A DNA stretch of 64,000 nucleotides from Alnus glutinosa (GCF_958979055.1 NC_084892.1:25731001-25795000); one strand, 5' to 3'. Positions 12,382-24,960 are shown, numbered from the stretch's first letter. Numbers and translations: made by a program. Notes: a model not told the origin generated them from the sequence alone.

Positions 12382-13610
12382 GAGCTCACTTGCGCAGATA
12401 GTCACCAAGGTATTTGTTTTTAATTTTTTGTGCACTCACTTATTTTATATCTAAAGCCAGTCTTAAGTGTGGAAGTTTGTTCCATATTCATAGGAACTTG
12501 AGCTCCCATCATGGATATTTTCTCGGATTTTTTCATCGATCTCTCTGTTTTGCTTATTGTGTTTTTTTCGCACTACTCATAGCTCAAAGAATTTGGCAGA
12601 AATTTTGTTTCTAATACTGGAAATTGCCTCTGGATTTCTGAAAATATTGGTCCTTCCTACCAGTTCCTTTAGTTTGTTGGACACTAAAGCAGTTTGAAAT
12701 GACTAAGTTGAATCGAGGAATAGGGGTTTTATTATCATGAAGAGGCGAGGTTGGAATTACCAAGTTATAATACCAATTGGTCCAAAATATCATTCTAATT
12801 GGCTTGTTTTTGATTTATCATTCACTCCAACACTCCCCGGACCCAGACAAACAAAATTACAAGAAATTTTTAGAAGCTGTTGGAGCATAAATGGAAAACA
12901 AGTAGCATCTATATGACAACATGTTTCAACTAGAAACTTTTTATTTTCCTGTTCGAAGACAGAAATTCTAATTGATTTTCCACTAATCTTAAGTTGATTT
13001 TTTGATTGAATTGTTTCTGTGATGAAATCCTTTGCAGGTATATAGAACATAGGGTAGCAGCCAGCTTGAATCTACCTTTTGTTATATGGAAGATAGATGA
13101 TAGAAGTCAGATGTTTGTGACAGCTAGCTGTTTGTTGCTTCCACCAGCTAAACAACAAAATCTTTACTTTGAACCTATCGCTAGATGCAACTTATTCTAT
13201 TTTTACTGTAAAAGATTCTGAACTCTTGGTCTTTCTACTGTAAAGGATATTTGGTCTATGGAGACTTATTCATTTCCTGTCAGCTACTTTAATGTAGTTG
13301 AAGCTTCTAGTATATGTAGTCACTTTTGTTATCCTTATTGTATGGTTGAACTTCTTTCTGGCTTTATTTGGGTTTTGTACAAGTGGGTGGAGTTTTGTTT
13401 TAAGCTTCTCCTCCTTTTACATCTGTGGTTGAAATTCCCATGCCATCATGACTGGTAGTTAAGAGATATTGTTTATCATAAAGTGATTTGGGAGCACCAG
13501 TTCGGGTGATACGGTTCTTAACTTTTTGAAGGGATAACGTAAATCCTCCTTTTGAGAGTTGAGATTGTGACAAATATAAGCACCCTAGAATCACCCTTCA
13601 CTCTCATATG
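12382..13610 (+). other. 3' UTR / downstream region of the MASS-like gene
   Basis: The stop at 12379-12381 is followed by AGAGCTCACTTGCGCAGATAG and then CACCAAGGTATTTG. CTTTGCAGGTATATAG occurs at about 13030. This allows a spliced 3' UTR whose next exon begins near 13038. There is no conserved coding sequence beyond the stop; the remainder is T-rich spacer. Confidence 0.35.
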
Positions 13611-13825
13611 GACCGTGGGATATTACTTTTGTAACGACTTACGTTATTATCTTAATAGGACTAGTCAATTTGAAGCTTTCCTAAAATCATTTATAAAGTC
13701 TAGTTTTACTTAATAACTAAGTAATGTGAGATTTAGCATCCATGAGTATATTTATAAATTATTTATTCTATGTGAGCTATTCATCTCTTTCCAATATAGG
13801 ACCGAGATATTACAACTTTTGTCTC
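13611..13825 (-). repeat. Dispersed about 210-bp repeat, copy 2 (inverted)
   Basis: The complement reads TATTGGAAAGAGATGAATAG, then AGTTATTAAGTAAAACTAGA, then GACTAGTCCTATTAAGATAA. It matches the copies at 7553 and 24754. Confidence 0.65.
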
Positions 13826-14677
13826 ACCGCCCTAAATCTTCATCCTTATCTCTTTGCTGTATTTCATCGCTTCGTTAATTAAATGAGTTTCATCCTTTTA
13901 TGTTTTATCCCTTAATTCCCGAAATATCCCTACAACATTATCCTAACATTTTACTTCACCACACCACTATGCTGACTTGGTGTGGTATATAACATTTTTG
14001 CTAATCGGTTCCCTTGGATCAGCATTTATTTAAAAAATAAAAATAAAAATTAAGGATTAATTGACATCGCCACATTAATAAAGTAAGTAGGATAAAAATG
14101 TTGTAAAAATGTTGCTGTAAACAGGTCAAACAAGCAATCCATATTCCTTAAAAGAGTCAAAACCTTTTACTTCATGATGTTCTGTGCACCTCGATCCTTT
14201 CGTTACCTCAAAACTTGGATTTTTGTTAAGCGCCATGCAAGCTAAATGTTAAGTCACCCTTCAAAGGGGGGTGGCCCAGTGAACACAACCAGCCAGCGAT
14301 ATGTTCAACACTTGTCTTCGAACTGTCCTTTTTAACTTTTTATTTCTTATCTGAGCCCAAGATTTTGATTCGAGCTCATTCCCCACCCAACATGTGACCC
14401 ACCGACTAAGGCAGTCCTTATCCATGAGAGGCAGGGGGATGCTTTTCGGTGGTCACTCAACAGATTTTATTTTAGTTTGCAGACAAAGATTCTGCGGCCA
14501 CAAATTTGGAAAAGTTAAATAAAGTGATTTTCAAGTTAGGATGAGTGTCTGCTATGGCCCTAACTGCTTCTTTCAACTTCTGCCATTTTACCTTTGCCAG
14601 AGGTTCTTCGAGGTTCTTTCTAGCAACCTTTTTTGGTTGGTCTTTGAATCGAGAACCGATATAGCGTAACATTTCGG
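13826..14677. other. Intergenic spacer with an unrecognised minus-strand open frame
   Basis: A 77-codon open frame (14472-14705, minus; contains KVKWQKLKEAVRAIADTHPN) lies here. I do not recognise it, and its N-terminal part is read from the dispersed repeat at 14678-14730, so it is unlikely to be a gene. The rest shows no exon. Confidence 0.4.
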
Positions 14678-14730
14678 TCCCATATTGAAGATATGAATAA
14701 CTCACGTGGAATAGAATGAGTGAAGTCTAA
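14678..14730 (+). repeat. Dispersed repeat, partial copy 3
   Basis: CGGTCCCATATTGAAGATAT and AATAACTCACGTGGAATAGA match the left end of the unit at 24754. Confidence 0.55.
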
Positions 14731-14773
14731 AAGCATATATAATATATATGGAGAGGCTTACAATCTGCTGGCT

Positions 14774-14779
14774 TTTATT
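14774..14779 (-). terminator. Polyadenylation signal (AATAAA) of the LTP-like gene
   Basis: AATAAA on the minus strand lies about 100 nt downstream of the stop codon at 14877, the expected place for near-upstream polyadenylation elements. Confidence 0.45.
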
Positions 14780-14876
14780 GCCTAAATATACAAAGCCGAA
14801 GCAACGGCAACCATTACAACATCAGCTACCAGCTTTTTATGCCCCAGTCCATGGCCTTCAATACCTTTATGTTCCA

Positions 14877-15359
14877 TCAAGGCAGTGTGTAAGCTGCAAT
14901 ATTAACAAAAGTGATTTCAGAAGTGATCAGATAAGAAAGAAAATAGGAAAAAAAAAGAAGAAAAAAGGAACAAACACTTGGAAATGGTCATAAATATAAC
15001 AATGAACTACACTCACGTCCACACTTGTATCCCGCTGGACGATTAGCGATGTTGCAGCGCTTGGGGATGGTGAGAGCAATCTCAGGCTTGACTCCTGAGC
15101 TTTTGGCAGTGTCAGAAAGCATGATAGCGCATAGACAACTTGGGTTCTGGCCTATTTTCTTCACCTGGAGGCAGCAACTGTCAGACACATCTGCTTTCTC
15201 ATCTTGTGCCGCCGTTGCACAAGGAGCAAGCTTCATAGCCTCATTGTCTGGAGAAGATTTTCCACATGCGCTTGCCCCATCAACCCTTTCAAGCCCAGCC
15301 ATGCTAACGACAATCACAAGCAATCCCAGAAGGCAGATTAACTTCATTGGAGCCTCCAT
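14877..15359 (-). CDS. Secreted lipid-transfer / hydrophobic-seed-type 8-Cys protein, 2 exons, 119 aa
   Basis: Exon 1 is 15359-15017 and exon 2 is 14893-14877, separated by a 123-nt intron with GTGAGT donor and GCAG acceptor. The joined frame is 120 codons including the stop. Residues 1 to about 28 form a signal peptide (hydrophobic LICLLGLLVIVVSMAG). The mature part carries the eight-cysteine pattern C..C..CC..CXC..C..C of the plant LTP / trypsin-alpha-amylase inhibitor superfamily: PCATA, DSCCLQ, PSCLCAI, RCNIA and YKCG. The C-terminus after splicing is CGPYTLP. The protein should be exported to the apoplast and bind lipids. The subgroup and ligand are unknown. Without the intron the C-terminus would be misread. 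Confidence 0.87.
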
Positions 15360-15402
15360 TCCTGTATCTCACAATGCTGCAAATCCTTTCCCCAACGACA
15401 GA

Positions 15403-15409
15403 TTTTATA
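15403..15409 (-). promoter_or_regulatory. TATA box of the LTP-like gene
   Basis: TATAAAA on the minus strand lies 44 nt upstream of the start codon, which implies a very short 5' UTR if it is the one used. Confidence 0.45.
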
Positions 15410-15479
15410 CTACAACTCGAGCTAAAAAGGTGGTTCCTCCAATCACCCACTTAATCCTAATATAATGGAGCTTGCACTA

Positions 15480-16104
15480 AAACAAAGAGAATTTTCTTAT
15501 TGCAACGTCCCTTCAAATGAACTGGTCTGTGCATTATTTACTTCTTTTTAGTCCAATCAAGGTTGGTGTCTCCAATATCTTCAGTACCATCCCTTCTTCT
15601 ACTCAAATCCTTCCAGATGCTACCATAAAAATGCCACAACTTTACAGTTTTTAATTATGTTTCATCAGTGTTGTCTATTCTTCTACCAACTCCACTTACT
15701 TGCCACCTCGTATAAACCCAAGACTCCTTGAGAGTTGAGATTTCTGACCTCAATGGGTAAAAGAACCCACACACACAAGAAATTCGTTGATTCTATGTCA
15801 GAATATTTACAAGGAATCGTCTGTCAAATCCCGTGAAATAATGGGGATTGATTGCGGAATTTCTTAATAAGATAATTATCAAATTTCAAAATACCAGTAT
15901 ATGCAAATATTATGGCTTAGGCTGCTCGAGTATTGGAGATCCCAATCCAATCCAAATAACTTGCAATGAACAAGTTTTTGAGAGCATAATTTTGTGCATC
16001 TCAGAAACCAACCGGCGAATTTGTATCCATAGCTAAGCATAAGGAAACAACCGGTGGCCGGCCAACAGAAAAGAATTGTGTTCTTATATAAAAAAAAGTT
16101 ATTT
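15480..16104. other. Intergenic, no gene seen
   Basis: The stretch is upstream of the LTP-like gene and downstream of the tRNA-Asp gene. A 62-codon plus-strand frame at 15848-16036 has no recognisable feature and was not accepted. Confidence 0.5.
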
Positions 16105-16176
16105 CGCCGTTGCCGGGGATCGAACCCGGGTCACCCGCGTGACAGGCGGGAATACTTACCACTATACTACAACGAC
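16105..16176 (-). tRNA. tRNA-Asp (GUC)
   Basis: The complement is a full 72-nt tRNA. It has a GTCGTTG acceptor strand paired with CAACGGC plus discriminator G, a D arm TAGTATAGTGGTAAGTA, and an anticodon loop CTGTCAC with GTC at 16143-16141. The T arm is CCGGGTTCGATCCCCGG. A T8 run directly downstream on the minus strand (16098-16091) is a good RNA polymerase III terminator. No intron is present. Confidence 0.95.
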
Positions 16177-17110
16177 TTTGTTGCTGAGAGCATTTTATAT
16201 ATTATTTAATATTGAAAGTATACAAAGTACTTTTAAATAAATTAAAAGGCCTTCTCAGTTCTCAATCTGGCTAAGCCAAGCTAATAAGGACTGGTTCGAT
16301 AATAGATATGCAACCTGTTTGGGGTCACACGGATTAGCCTGTAGCCAGTGCGCTCATTCGCAGCTGGGCAAGTAGTTGGGCTGTGCTAGGGAATGAACAA
16401 GTAGAGGTTGATTGAGTCGGGTATCTTGGGTATTTGAATATATAGGAGTCTTATGTCTATGTTATTGCTTTGTTATTGAGTTGTTATTAGTACTGTTTGG
16501 GTAGGATTCTTGCCGGACAGTTTCCGTTATTAATGTTTATTAGGAGTCTTGCTCTCTCAACGTGGCCAATGTTGACATCAAGAGTAGATATATGCAGTAG
16601 GTATCTTTAGCTTTATCTGCATGGTTATGTTATTGCTTTCAATTAGATTAGTAGAGTCCTATGTTAATGATTTATCTTAGATAAGCTTTACAGTGTTAGT
16701 GTTGAGAAAAGAATTTTCCGTATGTGGTTCAATCCTATTAAGGTCATTCATCTATTTAAAGAGATGAACATTGTTTATTAATATTATCAAAGAATTAATT
16801 CAAACCTTGTGTTTGACAAAGAATCCCAGGATCCTCTGATTTCCTACTAGATCCATTACTAGATCTACTAGATCCGTTACTAATCGAAGGTAGAGTTACT
16901 AGATCCGTTACGAAATCACATAACAGGCTGGTTGGTTTTAATGGCAGAATAGGCCTCCAGAGATGGCCTGCAATTGGCCGAAGATAATGGAGTAAGCCCA
17001 CATATGTCTCAATCTTTTGCTTTAAATATTGTAAATGAGTTGAAAGGGAAAATTCATTCACAACCAAATAAATAAAAAGGGGAAATTACAAGAAATTAAA
17101 AAATAAATAA

Positions 17111-17152
<42 letters not shown>

Positions 17153-18302
17153 ATAAAACATGGGTGGGGTAACCCAATAAAGACTCGAATACAACCAAAA
17201 CATTATTTAAAAACCTAAAAATTATTGGGAATGACCATGTAATGAGCTCAGCTCAACCCATTTCGTTCTTGGCTCACAGGTTAAGAGAGGAACTACCTTA
17301 GATGGAGGTTTAAAGGGGTTGTCCAAAGGCGGATTTGTGTGAAATAGCACACCTTCTGTAGCAACAAGCAACCTTAAGAACCACAACAGGAAGATGAACA
17401 TTGATGTTAGTTGAATGAAAGTTGTTGAAGAGGAGCATCATTGTGGCGTCTAGTGAGGGAGGTTAATTCCCAACGAAATAGGTTTGGTAGACACCGCATT
17501 TAGATCTGCAACTAGATCTAAGATTCTTCGCAAGCAAAAAGAGGGTACCGTCTATGAAAATCTAGTGAAAAAATGAGTAGGGAAGTCAAGGAATTACCGC
17601 GTGAGCAAAAAGGGAGCAGCGGTGGTGGTGGCACACGCATCACACTTGCGGCAGGGAATTAAGTGTGTGTGAGCATGCACTGAAGCGGGTGGGGTTTCTA
17701 GACTCATGGGAGGCTGGTAAATCTGAGGGGGTGGTGCGTGAGCGATGAAGAGAAAGGAGACACGAAAGATCTGGTTTCTAATTTGTAGAAAAAAGAAAAA
17801 GAAAAAGAGGAGACTGGAAAAAGAAGGAAGAGGAAGGAAACATGTCTTTGAGAAATGCTACATCAACTCCCAATTTTACATTTTCAAGTGTATACTTCTT
17901 GACGTGACATTGAAAATTATCATTAGATTTTGAATGAATCACTATTAAATTCGTTTAACGAGCCTTCTACAACTGTTTCATGATAATGGTCGGAGCAACT
18001 CAAACAATCAAATTTATTAAAATTATAGTTAATGGGCGTCGGTTAGGCACTGAATTAACAGTTTAAGAGGCTGCATGTTAAATAGACAATTTAATATATT
18101 AAGGCCTATTGCCCTTTGATGAACGTTTTTTAAATAGACAATTTAATAATATGTACTTGCACCAAAATTGAGAATGCATTAATTAAACGTCTATTAGAAA
18201 AATTCTAGCAGTAGAAATATAACACCTTCTCTTGCAGCTCTACTTAAATGAGTGAGGTCAACTTTACAAATCATATGTTTTCATTTAATACACCAGTCAT
18301 AT
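16177..18302. other. Spacer with a probable solo-LTR-like stretch and A39 tract
   Basis: Positions about 16340-16830 read like a copia-type LTR: repeated TAGGAGTCTTATGTCTATG/TAGGAGTCTTGC, TTTAAAGAGATGAACATTG, then a TATCAAAGAATTAATTC end. I could not fix its borders. An A39 run lies at 17113-17151. Positions 17240-17760 are GC-richer, but I recognise no exon in them. Confidence 0.35.
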
Positions 18303-18374
18303 GGGCATTTGGTCTAGTGGTATGATTCTCGCTTAGGGTGCGAGAGGTCCCGAGTTCAATTCTCGGAATGCCCC
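18303..18374 (+). tRNA. tRNA-Pro (AGG)
   Basis: The 72-nt cloverleaf has acceptor GGGCATT/AATGCCC, D arm TGGTCTAGTGGTATGATT, anticodon stem TCTCGC/GCGAGA with loop TTAGGGT (AGG at 18335-18337), T arm CGAGTTCAATTCTCG and discriminator C. A T6 terminator follows at 18378-18383. No intron is present. Confidence 0.95.
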
Positions 18375-18983
18375 GAGTTTTTTGTACTTTGAGCTTTGAG
18401 AAACATGCGATGGTGTTTTGAGTTGTTTGTTAATATTTTTGTTTTGAAAATAAAAAACAACTGTCAAAGACGGTTGAAAACCTTGCTCGTTTATATGTTA
18501 CCAAAAGCACAATGTGACCAACAAAAACCACTGCAAGCATGGGAGACCTGCAAAAGTTCGATGACTAATTAGAAAAACCAAGACCCACATGATCTATATA
18601 TATATATATGTCTGTCTGCCAGTTTTCTAGACATCTATATCCGGAGGTGTCACAATGTTGATTGATTACAAGAGATATAATTGAGAATTCATCTATTCCA
18701 CCCAAGTGAGTATATAGGGTCAGTTGTTTCTTTCTGTTTACATTCCCAGTTCAAGTCTGGTCAATGGGAAACAAACTCCAAACTATAGAATTAAAGAATG
18801 CCCATGAGAAACATGAAGCATACAACTCATCACTGTTACAGACATCTCGTTACAACAAGAACTAAACAACATGACAAATCTTCCCAATATCATATACACC
18901 TTGTCTACAAAAAAACATACATAAAAGAGCTGGCTTACAGTACAACACCCAAGAGAACGAGTTCAAAAGCCCCAACTCAAGGT

Positions 18984-21900
18984 TCATTCTTCCACAATTA
19001 AGTCCTTTACTGGTGGGCTTACAGCTTTTTTTGTACAATCAGCAGACTTTATTCCAGTTTGAGATGCCGGCGCTATTGTGTTTGATCTTCTATCCGACCT
19101 CTCAATAGGATTGTCACAGTCCTTTTTATTCGTATCAATACTAAGGTAATCTGTTAGAACCTTCTTCACGCCTATCCCACGGTGTGGAATCTTGCTGCTA
19201 GTGACGAACGGTGATCTTTCTCCATTTGCAGGGCTGTGTCGCTGTGACGGCGAAAAGCTTGGTGTGGTGAAAGCTGTTTTATATGGAGTGCTTGAGACAG
19301 GCACTGAAAATGATGCTGGAACGCTCTTGTGAGCAATCGCACAGACTTTAGAGAGTGATGAGAATTGATCTGAATGCTTGGTCAAGTCATCCACGTATAG
19401 TAGATCGTCAATACGTGCTATAATATTAAAGGCCAGGCTCTCCAACACTCTTGAGTAGCTCTCAAGAATTGATTTCCCAACGTCCTAGATAACAGAATAA
19501 ATTTGATCAATTCAATGTCAAATTGAAATTAAAAGACATTAATAACACATTTTTCTAACTGGGAAGAAAAATATCAGAACCTTGTTATATTGGATTTTGC
19601 TCATATCTAAGGTTGTCTGCGGGAGACCAGGGAATCGCTGCTTCAGGCATAGCAGAAGGCTTTCGGCTCTTTCTGCAAGCAATTCCCTTTTTTCTGCATC
19701 AACCATCAGCTCCTTTACCATTTCCCATGATGACTTTGAATTGGATCGGGTTGTATTATTGGCAGGTTTTGAGTTGGTTCTTTTGTGAAACACAAAGATT
19801 GAGGCCTCCACTCGGTTGGCAATCTCTATAGCTTGATGTTCAGAAGATAAATCAAGGCAATCAAGCAAACATTCAGGATAAAACTGGTCTGATGAAATAT
19901 ATCGATAAATAAAATCTCCCAAGCTGGCTCTTCCATTCTGAAACCAAGTTAAAGCAACAATTCAGCAACCGTGTTTCTTTTAAAAGTGTAACACTAGAAT
20001 ACATTTGGGTTTTTATACCTTTGGAAGAGCTTCCACATATGATTCGGGGACTTCCATATCAGCTAAAGAAATACTGTTGATAGCCATGGCAGCTTTTAAG
20101 ATTTGGTTCGTACAATCGCGCTTGTGCTGCAACTGCTTTCTTGAATCCTCATGGAGGCCACCAGGAGGAACTCGGGGCACAGGCAACCACCACTTCTCCT
20201 CTTGGCGCTGAAGTGCTCTTCGGAAAGAGGCCGACCCATCAGCATCTGGGGCAAGAATCCCTTGGTCAACATACCAGAACTCTGTATCTATGAAACTATC
20301 TAATACTTCCTGCAAAAAGGACTTCAATTCAGAATGACCTCTTGAAACTGGATCCATTTTACAAAGTAAAAAGACTGCTCCGGAGAAAAAAAGAAAAAAG
20401 AGGAAGTCCTGCAGAGTCTTACAAGAAGCATGTTATCCAATTTACGCAGTGCTGGGAGATTCACGTAAAGATCAGAGCGGGGTCGGCAGGTCATGACCTG
20501 AATTACAATACAAAAAAACAAGTGAAATCAAGTCAATCCACTCCTACTTTAGTTTGCACTACCTATTTAACATCGAGGATTTATATGGTCCTAAAAATAG
20601 TCAGGTTAAGATTTTATTTAAACGTCCCATGGAAATTTAATGCACCAATGCGATTAATATGGCATTTGAAGCAACACATCCACTTTTTGCAATGCAGCCA
20701 AAAAGGAGAAAAATGAAGCCAAACCTGTGATTAATGAAATGGAATTAGTTTTTTCGAATTCCCAAAATGCCTCAAACCCAAATTGTTAACCTTCTTTTGA
20801 GAAGTTGACTAGCATACATAGGAGTTAACATGAATCAGAATAACAAATTTGTACTACTCTAAATAAGTTTGGGGGGGGGGGGGGGGGGGGGCATTTTGTT
20901 TCTATCGGACATTCAGACTTGCCCATAAAGCAGTAGCCAATTTGCAAATGCATCTAGCATGAGTACTTAGAAATGATTCTACCTTGCGATATGGCAGGAC
21001 CAAAAAAGATTAGATAGCTATAAAAATCCATAATGGAATAATATTGTACCTCGAGTTTGCTTCCATCTGGAAATGTCTGCAAACTAGGTATCAGCTCTAC
21101 AATGTAATCACTAACACATAGAAGCCAATCCATCTCCCTTCGCCACATTGCTTTCTTCTCAGGAGGTAAAGGTTCCAACCTCCAAAGCTGCCCAAATATA
21201 GTGGCTACAAAATTAAGCGAAGAATTAGAAATTAAATGCAGTAGCAGTCATATTCAAACCATAACTAACTTCCCACAGAAATGCGCTGCAAATCAATGTA
21301 GCAAGAATTAGAAACAATCAGAAAGATGGCGTACCGCAAAGATTGGTAATGGCATTTGAAATAGCCAATGCCGTGGAAACCCCATTTCCACAACCCGACA
21401 TATCTTCTCCAAGCAACAATTTTGAAAACCTTTCCTTCATCATCTCAATATCTATCATCCCAAAAACCAAAATCAGATTACGTTAAATATCATTTCAACA
21501 TTTTTTTGTTTGTTTGTGGCTGTATATGTATCACAGGGAGAGGGTGAGAGAGTTAAAACCTGACATCGCCGAACCTTGTTTCTTTAATTTTCTATCACCC
21601 AAGCGAGGTTTCTCTTCATCCTCAGCACCATTAGTACTCGTGCAGTCTTGTATCTCAGCTTTCAGAGTAGGCCAACCCAACGAAGGTGGCGAAGATGACT
21701 CAGAGCTGCTGTGACTCTGTTCCTCATGCCCTGTCGTCTCAGATGTCAAAAAATCACAGCTTGAACTGCTCTCGCGGCGCGCTTCTTCAATCAAATCCCC
21801 AAATGTTTCCATCTTAACTCCATTTTCCTCACACGGTTCATTCCTATCTTCAATGCCCACATTCTTTTCAATCAAACCCTCCATTACAGCTTTCCCTTCT

Positions 21901-22178
21901 TCAAGAAAACTGGGCGAAGCACAAAAAACAGAGTTGTTCACCACCATCCCATTATACCGAAACCCTCTCAAGCAAAGCCCTTTTGAGAAACAACCTCTGC
22001 AATAGAAATTCCGAAAAGACTTTGCTACCCAAAACCTTAAAACGCTAAACGGGTTCGGGTTACCAATGCTTCTGAGCCTCACCAATGGGAGACAAAGCTT
22101 GAGCTGTTGATGTTGTTGTTGCTGTTGTTGTTGTTGGGTTCCTTCTCTTTCTTGTTGGTGATTGAAAGCTCCATCCAT
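18984..22178 (-). CDS. RopGEF (PRONE-domain Rho-of-plants guanine nucleotide exchange factor), 7 exons, 704 aa
   Basis: The exons on the minus strand are 22178-21560, 21451-21335, 21204-21050, 20497-20423, 20309-20019, 19937-19581 and 19484-18984. They total 2115 nt and splice in frame. The catalytic PRONE domain spans about residues 203-570. Hallmarks are KQGSAMS at its start, [53 protein letters not shown] and [15 protein letters not shown]. RopGEFs load GTP on ROP/RAC GTPases at the plasma membrane and act in polar growth and receptor-kinase signalling. The N-terminus has a polyQ tract (residues 15-25) and a long variable segment (CSKG-type [16 protein letters not shown]) that resembles the RopGEF7 branch. 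The C-terminus is Ser/Pro-rich, with SP sites of the kind seen in autoinhibitory tails. The branch assignment is from memory; the family is certain. Confidence 0.93.
20871..20891 (+). repeat. G21 homopolymer in RopGEF intron 3
   Basis: An uninterrupted run of 21 G lies on the plus strand (C21 in the transcript), 374 nt from the exon 4 acceptor. Length is prone to sequencing or assembly error. Confidence 0.85.
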
Positions 22179-22370
22179 AAGGCTGCAACCATGTCTGATG
22201 GTGAAGGGATTAAAAGGAAAGATACAGACAGATTGGTGGATATTTTTCTTGCGGAGGAGCTTTGCACTTCTGTTGTATACTTATATGTGAAGGGTGAAGC
22301 TAGTCATGATTACTGAAGCTTGCTCAAGCACATGACATGAAAGAGACGTGAAGAGGCTCTTCTTCCATCC

Positions 22371-22380
22371 TATTTATATA
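22371..22380 (-). promoter_or_regulatory. TATA box of RopGEF
   Basis: TATATAAATA on the minus strand lies 193 nt upstream of the start codon. No other TATA-like string is closer with sensible spacing. Confidence 0.4.
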
Positions 22381-22579
22381 TCTAAACTCCACCATTTTAC
22401 CCTGCCAGGGCCCAGGGGACTCCCCTCTCTTGCACAAATCGCTCTGCTTTGGTTTGCTTAAACAAGGCCTTTTAAAATTGATAGGTGTATTAATTATGGT
22501 GATGTCGTTTGAAAAATATAATAAACAAATGGTCATGGGAATCGTGTAAGCGACGGATCTGTCAATGATGTCTACCAAT

Positions 22580-24460
22580 TTTAATCTTCATCAGGTTTAT
22601 TTACCTCTTAAGAAGCTCTTGATAAGGAGTTAAAATAACTAGATTACCCTTGCCTTGACCATACCAAACGATGGCCATTCGTTATGTGCTTAGGCTATTA
22701 TGGTCTTTCCGGTTTAAAAAATTATGCTTCTGCTCCACTTTGTCTGTCATTATGTATTTTGCAAGTCATCTTAACATAATGTAAAAACAAAGCATGGAAA
22801 TGTGAGCTTTTTTTATTTATTTATTTATTTATTTTTTTTACCTATTTATTTGCTTAATATAAAGAAAACATGAATAGAGGTTCTTTGAAGGGTAGAAGCA
22901 AATCTTTGTTACAAAACAGATGTTTACTTTCTTTCTTTGAAGTGTTTTGACATGACATAACCTTTTATAGTGTATTTTGGTGAGCTTGCATTTTAGAAGA
23001 TATTTTGTATAGAGTTGGAATATATTTGCTTATTTTGAGAAAATTCAAATAAATGTAGTCTTATAAAAAAAAAAAAAAATTTTTAAAAAAAAGTAGCAGA
23101 GTGGACACTCTGACCACTTTAATTTATTTTTTTTTTTTAAAAAAAAAAAATAAAAAGTTACTTCCTATCCCTATAAAAGTTAAATATATGTTTTGCCAAA
23201 ATATTTATACAACAAAGTAACAATACAATTTGAAAAGTGTTTTTGTGTTTGAACTTTTGTTATGCATTTAATTCGATTGTGTATGAATTTTTTGTTCATG
23301 CATTTACCTTCATGTTTCACTGAGTCTACGAGTAATGCTACGAATAATGCTACATATACTCTAATATTTATTGGCATAACTTTTAAAATTATTATTGAAT
23401 TTTAAATAATTTATTATTAAATTTTAATCTATGAGAAGAAACTAAAAAGTAATTCTAAAAATAATGTAACTTTTAAAATTATCATTGAGAATGATGTGGC
23501 TTTCAAAATTTAAAATTCAATGATAATTTTAAAAGGCACGCCATTTTTAAATGAACACAAAAATAATAAAAGAGTGACCGGAGTAAAAGCGTGTACCATT
23601 TCTTAGCTGGGTATTTTTTTTTTTTGGTTTGGGGAGGGTGCAACATTTCTTGGCTCCTAGAATAGAAACAGAATAAAAAGAACTAGCAAGGATAAGAGAG
23701 AAGCCGAATTTGGTTGGCTGTGAACAAGCCGCTGTTTCATAGTAAAAGGATGTTTTGTCTTAATTTAACGGGGAATTCAAAGAATCGCAGGCCATTTTGG
23801 CGAATTGGGAGGTAAACCCGGCCTCCTTCACTGAAATTTGTCCTCTTCTCTCGATACAAAATAAAATGCGATAATTATACTTAGCTCCCAATTTACTCTT
23901 CAATTTGCAATTTCACCTCGATCAATCTTAGATTTTTTTTTTTTTTTGTTTACATGACCTACATGTAATATATAATATTTTTATTATAGTCCTCTTAAAA
24001 TTTATTAAAAATACTATTATACTCTTAATTTTTTTTTTTTTTTAAAAAAAAAAGCCAATGGGAGATGAGCTCACAAGACTGGGATTTTTTTTTTTTTTTT
24101 TAGAATAAAAATTAACGAAAAATCATAACAAAATAAGACATTACGACTAATGTAGCAGATTGGTAGGGTAGATTAAACAAATTGAAAGATAAACATTACA
24201 AATAAAGGTAGTAAATTGAGGAGCGTATATGTAGTTTTCCCTACTAAAGTTAGTGCACTCAAGTTTAATAACACTGCTTTTATTCCTGAAGAATAGAGTC
24301 CCTTGGGACATCATTTTAGGGTTTTAGTGTGCAATTTGAATATTTAAAGCAGGCCTGTAGAAGTTTCTCAAGTTCTTTTCCTATTGCTCCGAGTATGCAC
24401 TTTAATTATGTTACATTTGGCACAAAGGAAATTCTAACTTTTCAATTATACCCCTCTTTA

Positions 24461-24491
<31 letters not shown>

Positions 24492-24753
24492 CCCTCCCCT
24501 TCTTGGTTCAGCCCCATGGCCCATAGTTTAAACTAAGGATGCTTCCCAAGCACAAAAGAGAAGAGTAACCAAAAAATGAAGAAAAGCCACTTTAAGAAAA
24601 ATAAAAATTGTTATTTTCTGTGACCAAAATGTGGAGCCATATATAGCACAAAAATAAACAAATAACTTAACAAAACATTAAAGAATGATGAAGAGAAAGA
24701 CACACACGTTTGTAAGAAAGAGTTGTAGTTGGGATTTCATAATAATATAAATA
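22580..24753. other. AT-rich intergenic spacer with one MITE-like stem-loop
   Basis: The stretch contains A/T homopolymers and no exon. Positions about 23330-23580 form a stem-loop (ATGCTACATATAC, then AACTTTTAAAATTATTATTG and its inverse) of the same AT-rich family as 34303-34478. A T29 run is at about 24463-24491. Confidence 0.45.
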
Positions 24754-24960
24754 TCCCGGTCCCATATTGGAGATAAATAAATAGCTCACATAGAGTGAGT
24801 GGTTTATCAGAGATAGTCATCCCACATTGCCTAATTACTAGGTGAAACTGAGCTTTATAATGGATTCTAGAAAAAGTTTCAAACTGACTAGTCCTTTTGA
24901 GATGATAACGCAGATGTGACTAGCTTTTTTTATCCTGAGTGATAACACAGATGTAACTAG
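24754..24960 (+). repeat. Dispersed about 210-bp repeat, copy 4
   Basis: This is the best-preserved copy, running from CCGGTCCCATATTGGAGATA through CTAATTACTAGGTGAAACTG to GATGATAACGCAGATGTGAC. It marks the left border of the GST duplication. Confidence 0.7.

Noticed and set aside
14472-14705. A 77-codon minus-strand frame with a helix-like, Lys-rich sequence.
   Set aside because: Its N-terminal part comes from a dispersed repeat. There is no promoter or splice context and I recognise no family.
16105-16125. CGCCGTTGCCGGGGATCGAA resembles the primer site of gypsy elements that use tRNA-Asp.
   Set aside because: The full 72-nt cloverleaf and a T8 terminator are present and no LTR abuts it, so this is a true tRNA-Asp gene.
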